Notes: generated by a model from the letters alone, not told the origin. A DNA stretch of 64,000 bases from Phycisphaerales bacterium Planc_01 (GCA_001603075.1 LVBB01000121.1:62001-126000), one strand, 5' to 3'. Positions 26,505-35,460 are shown, counted from the stretch's first letter. Program-made: numbers and translations.

Positions 26505-27422
26505 TCAGGCGATGCCGATGAGGTCGAGGTTGGCGGCGACGGGGACGGGGGCCAGACGGCGGACGTCGGCAAGCCGACGGGCGTAGGCGCGGTCCGCATC
26601 GCCGACCGTCTCGCGCACGGTCTCATCGGCCGCTTCGTCCCGCAGGCGGCGCATCACCGCCCCGCCGATCCAGAGGAAGGGATTGTAGAAGTACACCACC
26701 TGAACGACATTCTGGATGCAGTTTACCCATAGATCGTAACGTTTGACATGGGCCAGCTCGTGAAACAGCACGTCGCGCAGGTGCCGTGAGCCAAGCTGGG
26801 GCACAAGATCGCGCGGGACCACGATGACGGGCCGCCACAGCCCGCACACCGCCGGCCGCGTGCCTTCCTCGGAGATCCTCAGACGCACCTTGCCCTTGAT
26901 CCCCATGCGCTTGCGGCAGTAGCAGAGGATATCGGTCATCAGGAAATTGGCATCCTCGGACCGACCGACGTCGCGGCAGGCCGCACGGGCGCGCCAGAGC
27001 GCCACGCCCGCCATCCCGACGACACCGCCCAGCCACAGCAGCAGCAACCCGCCCTGCCAGGTGATCGCGTGGGGCGGCTCCCCTATCCCAGCCGTGGTGG
27101 TCTGGGACTGTCCGGTGAAGGGCCGGGATAGGGAAGCACGCGGGTGATCCGCTGCCTGGTGTGTGGTCGGGTCTGCGAAGGCAGCGTTGCCCGAAGGCAA
27201 GAAGGTGAGAGGAGGATAGACAAGAAGAAAAGGGCTCAGCGCCAGATACGCGAGCACCAGAGCGATCCACCCGCACCGCAGGGCGGCCCGGACACGCCGG
27301 CGAAGCACAAAAACCACCAGCAGGGCCAACCCGATCAGAAGGGCCGACTCGATCAACAGCGGCAAAGCCAGCGCCACAAAGGCTTTGCCCATCGTATTGA
27401 GTTGTCCAAACATCCATTCCAT
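26505..27422 (-). CDS. M56-family (BlaR1/MecR1-like) membrane metallopeptidase, short C terminus
   Basis: The 305-residue protein has four membrane segments (about 16-40, 50-75, 122-143, and near 235-250). The zinc motif H221-E-L-A-H225 lies in VLFHELAHVKRYDLW, and the second Glu in RRLRDEAADE. BlaR1-like proteins normally cleave a BlaI-type repressor. Here the frame stops after LDLIGIA, where relatives usually continue with a conserved ESKS-type segment and a sensor domain, so the protein looks truncated. No BlaI-type repressor gene is adjacent. Start ATG 27422 follows GAGGTGAGGACC. Confidence 0.82.
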   Translation of the reverse strand: MEWMFGQLNTMGKAFVALALPLLIESALLIGLALLVVFVLRRRVRAALRCGWIALVLAYLALSPFLLVYPPLTFLPSGNAAFADPTTHQAADHPRASLSRPFTGQSQTTTAGIGEPPHAITWQGGLLLLWLGGVVGMAGVALWRARAACRDVGRSEDANFLMTDILCYCRKRMGIKGKVRLRISEEGTRPAVCGLWRPVIVVPRDLVPQLGSRHLRDVLFHELAHVKRYDLWVNCIQNVVQVVYFYNPFLWIGGAVMRRLRDEAADETVRETVGDADRAYARRLADVRRLAPVPVAANLDLIGIA

Positions 27423-27573
27423 TGGTGGTCCTCACCTCTAAAGACGCGCGAAAGTGGAATCCATTACAGCCAAAGAGCCATATTTTCTTCGAGTATCCTG
27501 ATGCCGGGAGGGTGGAAACGCCCTTGGGGGTGGTTACAGCCGAGGTCGCAGGCACGAAGGCTTTTTTCGGTTC

Positions 27574-27664
27574 GTAGTGGCGTCGCAAGACGCTGCCCCG
27601 TTTGTAGTGACGCCGTCAGGCGTTGCCGCGTTTGTGGGTGGTATGCCCTTACGGGCACACTACA
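27574..27664. repeat. Three tandem ~30-bp hairpin units
   Basis: Three adjacent units begin GTAGTGGCGTC, GTAGTGACGCC and GTGGGTGGTATG. Each carries its own small inverted repeat (GCGTCGCAAGACGC, GACGCCGTCAGGCGTT, TGCCCTTACGGGCA). They fill the gap between two minus-strand genes and have no coding potential. Confidence 0.7.
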
Positions 27665-27705
27665 AACCGCTTTGTTACGGTTGTGTTACGGTCGCGCGGT
27701 CGGAA

Positions 27706-30700
27706 TCACTCTCGGGACATGGAGATCACCATCGGTTCGAGGATCTCCTGTATCGTGCGGCCTTCTCTCCTCTTGAGTTCGACGCGGCGATGCACGGATC
27801 GGAAACCCGGATAGTGCACGCAAAGCGTGTACGTCCCCGGCGCGGCGGCAAATGCCGTGGTGTCATCGTTGTTGTAGACCGGCTCGACCACGCGCCCGTC
27901 GCGTTCGAGCCAGATGTCGGGCGTCGCCAGCGGCAGCCCCTCGTCCGTGACGATCAGCACGCGGAGATAGCCATGTTCGTCGACCGGATTCGCCTCGATG
28001 CGAACCGTCTCATGCCCCCCGGGCGCGAGCTTCACGCGCGCCAGCGGTGCGTCCAGTCGGGAAAACGAGAAGGAGTACTCCCCTTCCGGCAAGTGCGCGA
28101 TCTCAAAGACGCCGTCGGCGCCGGGCGTAACCGACATCTCGATGCGGCCATCGGCGCTCTGCAGCGTCAAAGGCCAGGGCTCGGAATCGGACCAGGACAC
28201 CAACTCCCCCGAGATGCGCCCATTGCCCGACGGAATCGTCACGACAGTCCTCGCGTGCGATTGTCCCGGCGCAATCTCAAGTCGGTCGCGAATCGTAGGA
28301 TACCCTTCCCGGCTGACCACGACGTCATACTGCCCCGCACTCAGCGCGTCGAAGACGAAAGGCTCCGAAGGCTCGCGACGGAATCGCAGTTGCCCCACCT
28401 GCCGACTCAGAGAACTCTTCTCATATCGTTCACAGAGCGACACGTCCCAGCGGTCAACCGGAAGGGTCTCATCGGCGAAGAGCAACTCCACCGTCGCCTC
28501 CGCCGCCACGGCTTCCAGGTCGCCCAGGTCCACATCCACGCCTCGTGCGAAATCTACGGCGGTCAACTCAAACCACTGTCTCGTGCCGCGACCGCCGGGA
28601 ACAGACCAATAGAGCGTCCGCCGACCCGTCGGCAATCCGTAGAAACTGAACCGCCCGAGCGAATCGCTGAGTGCATACGCCTCGAACCCCTGCGACACAC
28701 CCGCCTGAACCATCACCAGCAGCTTTGTATTCGCCACCGGCTCGCCCTTGCACATCAAGCGCCCCGTCGTCTTCCAGGGTCCTGCGATATCCAGACGCAC
28801 CGTCTGCCCCGCGCGCGGCAATATGGACGTAAGCACAACGCCCAACTCCGTATCGGGATCGCCCCGAAAGACGTAACACAGCTCGTCGGGCAGGTGCTTG
28901 ATCCGGTAGTATCCAAAGGCATCGGTCGTGACTTTGCCCAGCCGGGCGCGGTTCTCCGCCCAATAGGAGAAGCTCTTCTCATCCATGAAGTACACATCCG
29001 CCTCAGGCAGAGGGCTCCCCTGCCAGTCGTACACAATCCCCTCGACCGCCCCGCCCTTCCTCAGGACGATCTGCGCCTCCGTCGCCCCCTCCGCCGCCAT
29101 CTCGATGCACCGCAATGTGCGCGCATGATCCGGATGGCGAAACACAAACCATCGTTCTGTTTCACTCCCTGAGAGATTGCCAATCGTGAAACACCCCTCG
29201 GTGTCGGTCGTCGCCAGTCGCATGGCCTCTGCGGTTCTCGCTTGCGTATAGCGATTGCTGACCGTGACCCCCTCGACGGGCCGTCCCGCTTCATCGACTA
29301 CGATGCCGGAAAGGACTCGTGTAGGAAGCTCCTCTATCGGTGCCGCCCAGCCCATCATTCCGTCCTGATGCCCAACCGGTATCTCCAGCACCAGCCCTTC
29401 GCTCGGCGCCTTGATGTTCTTGAACCGCTTGACGCCCCCCACCCGGACATCCACATCGTACAGACCTGGAACCAGATCGGTCAGCGTGAACTCCGTCTGT
29501 CCGGCGTCGAGATGCGTCCTGCCGAAATGCCCCCTGTCGCTGAACGCATGAATCCAACCCCCTCCCTCATAGTGCCCTTCCGTAAAGACAAGGGTCCCCG
29601 AGATGCTCGCGCGACCGTATGCCGAAGGCCGGGGAATCCGCAGATCGAGCAGGCCCGACTCCGGCGGCAGATTGGCGTCCGTCGACCAGACGCCACGCGC
29701 CCCGCCACCGACGGCAATATGCACTTCCACACGGTACAGACCAGGCACTACGTGCGGAAGAACGAACGTCCCGTCTTCCGCCACGCGATCTTCACCGGGC
29801 CAGGAATAGATGCTGTGCCACCATTTGGGCTTGGCCTCGATTCGCCAGCCCGCCGCCGGCAAACCATCCGAACAAGTGGCGACGCCGACCACCTCGATCC
29901 CTTTCTCCAGGACAAATTCAACCAGCTCCACCTGTTCCGCTTTTCCCAGGACCACCGAGCGCCCCGCCAACGCATAGTCGGGGTGGGAGACGGTCACCCA
30001 ATATTCATCGGCGAGCAAGCCGCCCAGCGTAGCGATACCGTCCTCTTTCGAGTGAATTGGCCGCTTCGGTCCCTTGCCCCACTCGTCCGAAACATACGCC
30101 GCGAACACCCTGGCGCCGGACACAGGCTCGCCGCCTTCATTCACGATCGTCGCGAGAATCGCAACCCCCCTGGATAGAGCGAAGTCTCTCACGACCCGAC
30201 GGCCCCGGCGCAACTCAACCGTCTGGACGTTGCCCTCCAGTTCCCAATCCGCCAGCGTCACGTGCTCGGGGGCAAGCAACTGGATACGACACGAACCTTC
30301 CTTCTCGACGGTGTCAAAGACATAGAGACCGTTGCTGTCCGTCGTGGTCTCGTAGAACCGAGGGGCATGCAACTGAACCTGCACGCCTTCGAGCGGTTCG
30401 CCCGAATCGATGTCGGTAATAGTCCCGCTGAGAGCCGGAACCGCCTCCATTTGCGGAACGACCTGCGAGAGCGGCGCATCGTTCACGTCCGACACATTGG
30501 GCTCATTCGGCTCGCTCTCTTCGCTTCGCCCGCTGATCTGGTCGATCGCCTGGGCGAAGGGATTGTCGTCCGGATCGCCCTCCCACTGCTGGGCCAGTCG
30601 CGACAGCGCCGGCAGCGCCCGCGCATCGCCGATCGCCCCCAGCGACTCGGCCGCCAGTCGTCGGCTCGCCGGCAACCCCGTTTCCAGCATCGTCACCAGT

Positions 30701-31071
30701 CCCCCGATATTCCGCGCCGCTGTCATCGTCTCGATCTCACCCCGCTCTTTCACCAGCCGCCTGGCGGTCATCGCCGCGCTGTCCGATGGATCGGGCCCGG
30801 GCTCGCTGGTCGTCCGCTGCCGCTGCGTCCCCGTCGGCACCCACACCACGAACGCCACGAACATCACCACCGCCGCCACCGCCAGACCCGCCGCGATCCG
30901 CACCACGCGCCCGACGTCGCCCTCGTACCACGCCCCCGCCGCCCCCGCCGCACGCGACGTCGCCTGCTCCATCGCCGTGCCCGCCTCGTCCAGGATCCGC
31001 TGGTCCAGCGTGATCGTCGTCGTCACGCGAAACTGCGCCAGTCGCACTTCGATGCCGTCCATCCGCCTCAT
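27706..31071 (-). CDS. Anti-sigma-like membrane protein with HEAT-like region and many carboxypeptidase-regulatory domains
   Basis: ATG 31071 overlaps the stop of the ECF sigma gene (ATGA). The N terminus (about 1-55) is short, charged and cytoplasmic; one membrane segment follows (about 58-80, IAAGLAVAAVVMFVAFVVW). Next is a HEAT-like stretch (LAAESLGAIGDARALPALSRLA) and then about eight CarboxypepD_reg/Big-type beta units (SGTITDIDSGEPLEGVQV, LSGIVVDEAGRPVEGVTV, VEGIVYDWQGSPLPEADV and similar) to residue 1121. I infer an anti-sigma factor whose outer region senses or binds envelope material, but the N terminus lacks the zinc HxxxCxxC motif. The frame is open further upstream, inside the sigma gene; that part is a shadow. 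Confidence 0.85.
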   Translation of the reverse strand: MRRMDGIEVRLAQFRVTTTITLDQRILDEAGTAMEQATSRAAGAAGAWYEGDVGRVVRIAAGLAVAAVVMFVAFVVWVPTGTQRQRTTSEPGPDPSDSAAMTARRLVKERGEIETMTAARNIGGLVTMLETGLPASRRLAAESLGAIGDARALPALSRLAQQWEGDPDDNPFAQAIDQISGRSEESEPNEPNVSDVNDAPLSQVVPQMEAVPALSGTITDIDSGEPLEGVQVQLHAPRFYETTTDSNGLYVFDTVEKEGSCRIQLLAPEHVTLADWELEGNVQTVELRRGRRVVRDFALSRGVAILATIVNEGGEPVSGARVFAAYVSDEWGKGPKRPIHSKEDGIATLGGLLADEYWVTVSHPDYALAGRSVVLGKAEQVELVEFVLEKGIEVVGVATCSDGLPAAGWRIEAKPKWWHSIYSWPGEDRVAEDGTFVLPHVVPGLYRVEVHIAVGGGARGVWSTDANLPPESGLLDLRIPRPSAYGRASISGTLVFTEGHYEGGGWIHAFSDRGHFGRTHLDAGQTEFTLTDLVPGLYDVDVRVGGVKRFKNIKAPSEGLVLEIPVGHQDGMMGWAAPIEELPTRVLSGIVVDEAGRPVEGVTVSNRYTQARTAEAMRLATTDTEGCFTIGNLSGSETERWFVFRHPDHARTLRCIEMAAEGATEAQIVLRKGGAVEGIVYDWQGSPLPEADVYFMDEKSFSYWAENRARLGKVTTDAFGYYRIKHLPDELCYVFRGDPDTELGVVLTSILPRAGQTVRLDIAGPWKTTGRLMCKGEPVANTKLLVMVQAGVSQGFEAYALSDSLGRFSFYGLPTGRRTLYWSVPGGRGTRQWFELTAVDFARGVDVDLGDLEAVAAEATVELLFADETLPVDRWDVSLCERYEKSSLSRQVGQLRFRREPSEPFVFDALSAGQYDVVVSREGYPTIRDRLEIAPGQSHARTVVTIPSGNGRISGELVSWSDSEPWPLTLQSADGRIEMSVTPGADGVFEIAHLPEGEYSFSFSRLDAPLARVKLAPGGHETVRIEANPVDEHGYLRVLIVTDEGLPLATPDIWLERDGRVVEPVYNNDDTTAFAAAPGTYTLCVHYPGFRSVHRRVELKRREGRTIQEILEPMVISMSRE

Positions 31072-31607
31072 TCCAGCGACCCTCCCGGCAACAGCGCCCG
31101 CAATTTCTCGATCCCGTACCGATACCGCGCCTGCACCGTCGGCACCGACGTCCCCTGCAGACGCGCGATCTCCTTGAACCGCAGCCCCCCATTCAAACGC
31201 AGCGTAACGACCTCCCGTTGTTCGGCCGGCAACTCCGCCAGCGCCCCCGTCAACCGCTCCGCTTCCTCCGCGAAAGCCGCCTCCTCCTCGGGCCCCGCCG
31301 CCGTCGCCTCCCCTGGACCGTTGCCCTCCGTCCGCTCCGCCTGCGTCTTGAGCCGACGGAACCGGTCCCGCGCCCGATTCAGCACGCACGTCGTCAGATA
31401 CTGCCGCAGGCCCGTCCGCAGCGTCAGCGTCCCCGCCGCCCCCGCGAACGAGACGAACACATCGTGCAAAATGTCCTCAGCCGTACTCATATCATGCACC
31501 AGCGAATAGGCGAGCGTCAGCAACTGGTCCTTATGGGCCAGGTAGATCTCGCGCAGGGCGTCGGTATCGCCTCGCCTGAGTCGCTGAATCAGTCGCCGCT
31601 CGCTCAA
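31068..31607 (-). CDS. ECF-type RNA polymerase sigma factor
   Basis: The 179-residue protein has region 2 (LIQRLRRGDTDALREIYLAH, AEDILHDVFVSF) and region 4 (LAELPAEQREVVTLRLNGGLRFKEIARLQG with the helix-turn-helix, ending VQARYRYGIEKLRALL). Start TTG 31607 directly follows GAGGTGGAG. The downstream overlapping gene encodes the probable anti-sigma factor, so the pair forms a signalling unit. Targets cannot be seen from sequence. Confidence 0.93.
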   Translation of the reverse strand: MSERRLIQRLRRGDTDALREIYLAHKDQLLTLAYSLVHDMSTAEDILHDVFVSFAGAAGTLTLRTGLRQYLTTCVLNRARDRFRRLKTQAERTEGNGPGEATAAGPEEEAAFAEEAERLTGALAELPAEQREVVTLRLNGGLRFKEIARLQGTSVPTVQARYRYGIEKLRALLPGGSLE

Positions 31608-31831
31608 ATCTCCACCTCAATCCAACTGCGTCACAGAACGGTCGGTTCATTGGGTAGGACGCGGGAGATGGTATTCTAATGTGGTAAACCCGCCGGCGGG
31701 ACTGATTTTCCTGATCGACAGCAAAACCGGGCCATCGGCACTGGATATCTTCCGGCGTTCGTGGTCAAATAGGGTGTTCAGCAACAAGGCACAGACCGGC
31801 GGACACAGGCCGTGATATACGATGGAAGGCG

Positions 31832-31951
31832 ATGGGACACGAGCAGAGCATGAACGTAGTCAGTATGTTCCTGATGGGGCCGCGCGAGGTCCTGGTCATC
31901 GTCATCATCACGGCGGTCGTCGTGTGGTTGCGGACGCGGCGACGCAAGTGA
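31832..31951 (+). CDS. Small single-span membrane protein (39 aa)
   Basis: A short frame encodes a possible small membrane protein: MFLMGPREVLVIVIITAVVVW followed by the basic end LRTRRRK and a stop. The first half recalls the start of TatA-like proteins (GPxELLxI), but the amphipathic helix of TatA is missing. GGAAGG lies close before ATG 31832; ATG 31850 is an alternative. It stands alone in the 31608-32015 gap. Real translation is uncertain. Confidence 0.4.
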   Translation: MGHEQSMNVVSMFLMGPREVLVIVIITAVVVWLRTRRRK

Positions 31952-32015
31952 GGCCCCCCGGCCTGTACCGAATCGATCTTGATCCGGGGGTCATCCCGAT
32001 ACCGGTCGGGATGCT

Positions 32016-32444
32016 CTATGGCCAGTCCTTGCCGCTGCGCTGCTGTTTGAGCCGGCTGCGATGCTTCTTGTCGTCCAGACGCCTCTGCCGGGCGCCGGCG
32101 GGTGCCTTTGTCTTGCGGCGCACCGGACGGGGCGCCAACACATCGGCCAGCAACTGAACGAATCGCCCGATCGCCGCCTGGCGGTTGGCCTGCTGGGTGC
32201 GGAACCGCTGCGAGACCACCCGAAGCACCCCCTGCTTGTCGATCCGCGTCGAAAGCGATTGGAGGACCCTGTGCTTCTGCTCGTCCGACAAGCCGGGTGA
32301 GCCGACCACGTCGAACAGCAGCGTCACGCGCGTGTTGAGCTTGTTGACGTTCTGCCCGCCGGGCCCGCCGCTGCGCGAGGCCTTGAAGAGCAGTTCGCTT
32401 TCGTCGATCTGCGTGTTGGCGACAATCTCCAGCATGGGCCGCAT
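32016..32444 (-). CDS. arfB: Alternative ribosome-rescue factor, peptidyl-tRNA hydrolase ArfB
   Basis: ArfB (YaeJ/ICT1 type) enters the A site of stalled ribosomes and hydrolyses the peptidyl-tRNA. The protein has the catalytic loop SGGPGGQNVNKLNTRV with G29-G30-Q31, then the helical linker and the very basic tail (KKHRSRLKQQRSGKD) that occupies the mRNA channel. With a start at ATG 32444 it is 142 residues, the usual size. ATG 32435 is an alternative; no clear Shine-Dalgarno helps. The further upstream extension lacks family similarity. Confidence 0.92.
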   Translation of the reverse strand: MRPMLEIVANTQIDESELLFKASRSGGPGGQNVNKLNTRVTLLFDVVGSPGLSDEQKHRVLQSLSTRIDKQGVLRVVSQRFRTQQANRQAAIGRFVQLLADVLAPRPVRRKTKAPAGARQRRLDDKKHRSRLKQQRSGKDWP

Positions 32445-33164
32445 GGTAGGACGCGAATCGAAGATTGGGAAGTTTTTTTTGCGTCCGATAGCCCCTGTCA
32501 ATGCAGGCCGTCACTATGTTATCGGGTTTAAGACGGGAAGACGAATCAGCCTGGGACGAGTGCCCTCAGCCCATCCAATGCGGCTGGGGACCTGTGGGGA
32601 TCGCCGGAAGACGGCGGCGAGCCGATGGGCGCTTTCCCCTTCGCGCGCCTGCAACGAGCGGCCGCCGCACGGCAGCCAAAAAGCCTCAAGCCCTCGCGAT
32701 GCGGATGCCGATCAACACATGCAGATGACCGGCGTCTGAAAGCACCGAAGGTCGCCGGAATTCTTTGACAACGACAAGAGGTCTCCCGGACAAGCAAAGA
32801 CTTGGAGTGGAGTTCGCGCCCCTGCGCGAAACAGCAGACAGGTATTTCAAACACACCCAAAATTGATGTAAGGGAATACTCTCGCGCTGGCCCGGCAGGG
32901 GCCCTTTTTTTGCTTGGACCGTCGATCTCCTGGGGGACCTCTTCGCCCTGTGCCCTGTTGTCGCTCCCTCCGTCACCCATTCGACTCCCTCGATTCCCCG
33001 GTTCGCCGTCGGGAAGATCGGGGAATTTGCCTACTTGCCTGCCCGTCGGCCCATCTCTACGATGGCTCTCTGTCGGATCATGTCCCGGATCCTGTCAACG
33101 ATCCGAGCGTGGTGGCGGCCGTGGGCCGTTGGACCGAATCGAGAGTCTTTGAAAGGAGCATGCG
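32445..33164. other. Gene-free stretch
   Basis: No reading frame on either strand looks like a protein over this 720-bp gap. The only clear structure is a terminator-like hairpin at 32889-32911. Nothing recognisable as tmRNA, 6S, SRP or RNase P RNA was found by eye. Confidence 0.5.
32889..32911 (+). terminator. Intrinsic-terminator-like hairpin with no assigned upstream gene
   Basis: GGCCC and GGGCC pair around a five-base loop and are followed by seven Ts. Upstream on this strand there is no gene for about 900 bp (other than the 39-aa candidate), so it may end a small RNA or be fortuitous. Confidence 0.45.
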
Positions 33165-33713
33165 ATGAAGACTGCTGTGTTGACCTGTGCCTCTGTGGCC
33201 CTGCTGGGGCTGTTTCTGAGCGGCTGTTCGACCACACCGGAATCGGCCGACGACCGGATCGCGATGACCGCCAAGGTCCAGGACACGATCGACCGCGCCA
33301 AGACCGCCGACTCCGGGCTGGGCGAATTCTTTGAAAAATCGGTCGGCTATGCCGTATTCCCGACGGTCGGCAAGGGCGCCATCGGCGTCGGAGGCGCTTA
33401 CGGAAAGGGACAGTTGTTCGAGAACGGCCGCCTGGTCGGCTACTGCACGCTGACCCAGGCCACAATCGGACTGGCTCTCGGGGGACAGAGCTACACCGAG
33501 TTCATCTTCTTCGAGACGGCCGAGGCGCTGGAGCGATTCAAGTCGGGCAACTTCGCCTTTGCCGCTCAGGCCTCGGCGGTGGCCCTCAAATCGGGCGCGG
33601 CCGCCAACGCCAAGTACGAGAACGGCGTCGCCGTCTTCACGATGGGCGAGGCGGGTCTGATGTACGAGGCCTCCATCGGCGGACAGAAGTTCACCTACGA
33701 ACCGATCCTGTAG
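33165..33713 (+). CDS. SYLF/YSC84-domain lipoprotein
   Basis: The 182-residue protein has a lipoprotein leader ending LFLSGC (Cys 21) and a SYLF domain: DSGLGEFFEKSVGYAVFPTVGKGAIGVG, GRLVGYCTLTQATIGLALGGQ, FIFFETAEALERFKSGNF. SYLF domains bind lipids. In bacteria they are small periplasmic or membrane-attached proteins of unclear function. GAAAGGAG precedes the ATG, and a strong terminator follows at 33731, so it is a one-gene unit. Confidence 0.93.
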   Translation: MKTAVLTCASVALLGLFLSGCSTTPESADDRIAMTAKVQDTIDRAKTADSGLGEFFEKSVGYAVFPTVGKGAIGVGGAYGKGQLFENGRLVGYCTLTQATIGLALGGQSYTEFIFFETAEALERFKSGNFAFAAQASAVALKSGAAANAKYENGVAVFTMGEAGLMYEASIGGQKFTYEPIL

Positions 33714-33730
33714 TGACACAGCGGTCCAAC

Positions 33731-33772
33731 CCGCTCCTCGGAGACGTTCGCATTCGGGGAGCGGTTCTCTTT
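33731..33772 (+). terminator. Rho-independent terminator after the SYLF gene
   Basis: CCGCTCCTCG pairs with CGGGGAGCGG (one G-U), with a 14-nt loop followed by TTCTCTTT, 17 nt after the stop codon. Confidence 0.75.
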
Positions 33773-33903
33773 CGTTGCCGCACGTGCCTGCACGGGAGGG
33801 GTCTGTCGTTTGCGCTTGCCAACCGCCGGTCGAGCCATATAGTGTCCGGTGGTGATCTCCAACAGTGGCCACAACCGATTCACAGCTTTGAAGGAGGCCG
33901 ATC

Positions 33904-34797
33904 ATGACGCAGCAGACTCCCCCGACGAGAACGACGATCGCATTGGCCCTCATTCTCGTCCTGGTCATGTCCGCCTGGTTGTCGCTGGCACCCGACGTGG
34001 AGCAGGCCGCAGCCCAGGCGACTCGACCATCCGACGCCGAGGACCTGCGGAGCGGCAGAAACTACATCGAAACGAAGGTCTACAGCGAGCGGGAGGACCG
34101 CGAGCTTCTGAGGCACTTCGACGGACTGCGCGTCGCCGATGTCTCCGACGGGATGGACAAGGTCGGCCTGGCCGACGTGGGCCTGATGTCGCCGCAGATC
34201 CATCCCGCCTGGAAAGACACGCAAGAGTACAAGCACCGCTTCATCGGCATCGCGGTGACGGCCCGCTATGTGCCGGCCAACGAGGGACCCGCCCCCGCCA
34301 TGGAGACCGAGGCGTTCGACACGTGGGTGGGCAAGACCTACAACGAGGTGACGCCGGAGCCGTTCGTGCCGCTGATCCGCGAGGGCACGGCCCTGGTGAT
34401 CGACGACGTGCAGGACGCCGACGTCGGGACGATCGGATCGAACAACATCATGGGCTGGAAACTTCGCGGCATGGTCGGCGTGGTGACCGACGCCGGGGCC
34501 CGTGACACCGATGAGGTGGCCACACAGCAGGTCCCGTTGTACTTTCGGCGAGTCAGCCGAGGCATCCGCCCTGGACGCAATCGGATCGAGTCGGTCAACC
34601 GGCCCATCGAGTGCGGCGGCGTGCTGGTCCGGCCCGGTGACGTTATCGTCGCCGACGGCGACGGCGTGATCTGCGTGCCCCGAGAGAAGGCCCGAGAGGT
34701 TGCCGCATACGCCCGCGCCACGATGGAAGGCGACAAGGCCGGCCGACGCAACCTCTACCAGAAGCTCGGCCTGCCCGAAGACGCCTCTATCCGCTGA
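33904..34797 (+). CDS. Exported RraA/HMG-aldolase-like protein
   Basis: The first ~40 residues form a clear export signal (TIALALILVLVMSAWLSLA...AAAQA). The rest is the RraA/CHA aldolase fold: GLRVADVSDGMDKVG at its start, then GSNNIMGWKLRGMVGVVTDAGARD (the usual GxxN...GxVtDGgxRD), and the C-terminal VRPGDVIVADGDGVICVP. Members are usually cytoplasmic, either RNase E regulators or class II pyruvate aldolases. Conservation of the Arg-Asp pair argues for a lyase. The exported form suggests a periplasmic sugar- or oxoacid-related role; the true substrate is unknown. GAAGGAGG precedes the ATG. Confidence 0.85.
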   Translation: MTQQTPPTRTTIALALILVLVMSAWLSLAPDVEQAAAQATRPSDAEDLRSGRNYIETKVYSEREDRELLRHFDGLRVADVSDGMDKVGLADVGLMSPQIHPAWKDTQEYKHRFIGIAVTARYVPANEGPAPAMETEAFDTWVGKTYNEVTPEPFVPLIREGTALVIDDVQDADVGTIGSNNIMGWKLRGMVGVVTDAGARDTDEVATQQVPLYFRRVSRGIRPGRNRIESVNRPIECGGVLVRPGDVIVADGDGVICVPREKAREVAAYARATMEGDKAGRRNLYQKLGLPEDASIR

Positions 34798-34809
34798 CGG
34801 GGATCTCGC

Positions 34810-35073
34810 TCATCCAAAGAACCGCTCGTAGTCGTCATGGCCGCCGACCCAGAACCAAGTCACTGTGTCCCCGTCCAGAACGCCCAGAGCACGATAGCCC
34901 AGCGACAGACGCACGGACCGGATATTCTCTTCCCGGTTGATGCACTTGAACCGCAGGGATGGATGAAACGGGTCCTCGTTCCATAGGCGGTACGCCTTCT
35001 ACACGCCAGCCTTGACCTTGCCGTCTATACGGCGATAGGCGTGCCAGAACGATGGTACGGCAGCCGATTTCAC
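34810..35073 (-). pseudogene. RelE/ParE-superfamily (HigB-like) toxin with in-frame stop
   Basis: Starting at a GTG that overlaps the antitoxin stop (GTGA), the frame reads FWHAYRRIDGKVKAGV, then TAG at codon 25 (34999-35001), then continues without shift: KAYRLWNEDPFHPSLRFKC, SVRLSLGYRALGVLDGDTVTWFWVGGHDDYERF. This matches a common ParE/HigB-type toxin family along its whole length, with relatives usually carrying Glu, Asp or Lys-like residues near the stop. One GAG-to-TAG change would explain it. The toxin is therefore inactivated unless the stop is read through or is a sequencing error. I see no start after the stop that would give a full toxin. Confidence 0.78.
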
Positions 35074-35300
35074 AGGCTTTCAGGGTCCAGAGGGGTCGCC
35101 CTGCCCTCTGCGACCTCCTTGCGGGCCTGGCGGGCCGCGGCGGCAAGATTGCCTTCCGTCCGAGAGAAAGACTCATTCCAGGAAGCCTCGTCGCGCAGGT
35201 CCTTGATGTATTCGCGCAGGTGCTCCACCACTCGATCCTGGATAGGCTCGGGCAGTGTCTCAAGCATCTTGAGGATGGTCACGCTCGCGTCCAAACCCAT
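35070..35300 (-). CDS. Antitoxin of the broken ParE/HigB-like module
   Basis: The 76-residue protein (ILKMLETLPEPIQDRVVEHLREYI, DEASWNESFSRTEGNLAAAA, then KEVAEGRATPLDPESL) resembles the small helical antitoxins encoded just ahead of this toxin type. GGAG lies before ATG 35300; the frame runs further upstream, but that extension shows no family pattern. It remains intact although its toxin carries a stop, as expected if the toxin was lost first. Confidence 0.75.
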   Translation of the reverse strand: MGLDASVTILKMLETLPEPIQDRVVEHLREYIKDLRDEASWNESFSRTEGNLAAAARQARKEVAEGRATPLDPESL

Positions 35301-35460
35301 ACGTCTCCTCGTCGATGCCGTGCCATACACGATCTGCCAATCGCCGACAGCCACTATAACAACCCGACCCCTCTCTCCATACAAGGGAAAGAAGGGCCGT
35401 CGTGCGCACCCATTGCCGGCGCACAAGCCTTGCAGGGTCGTGCTCGGCACACCCCCTCGA

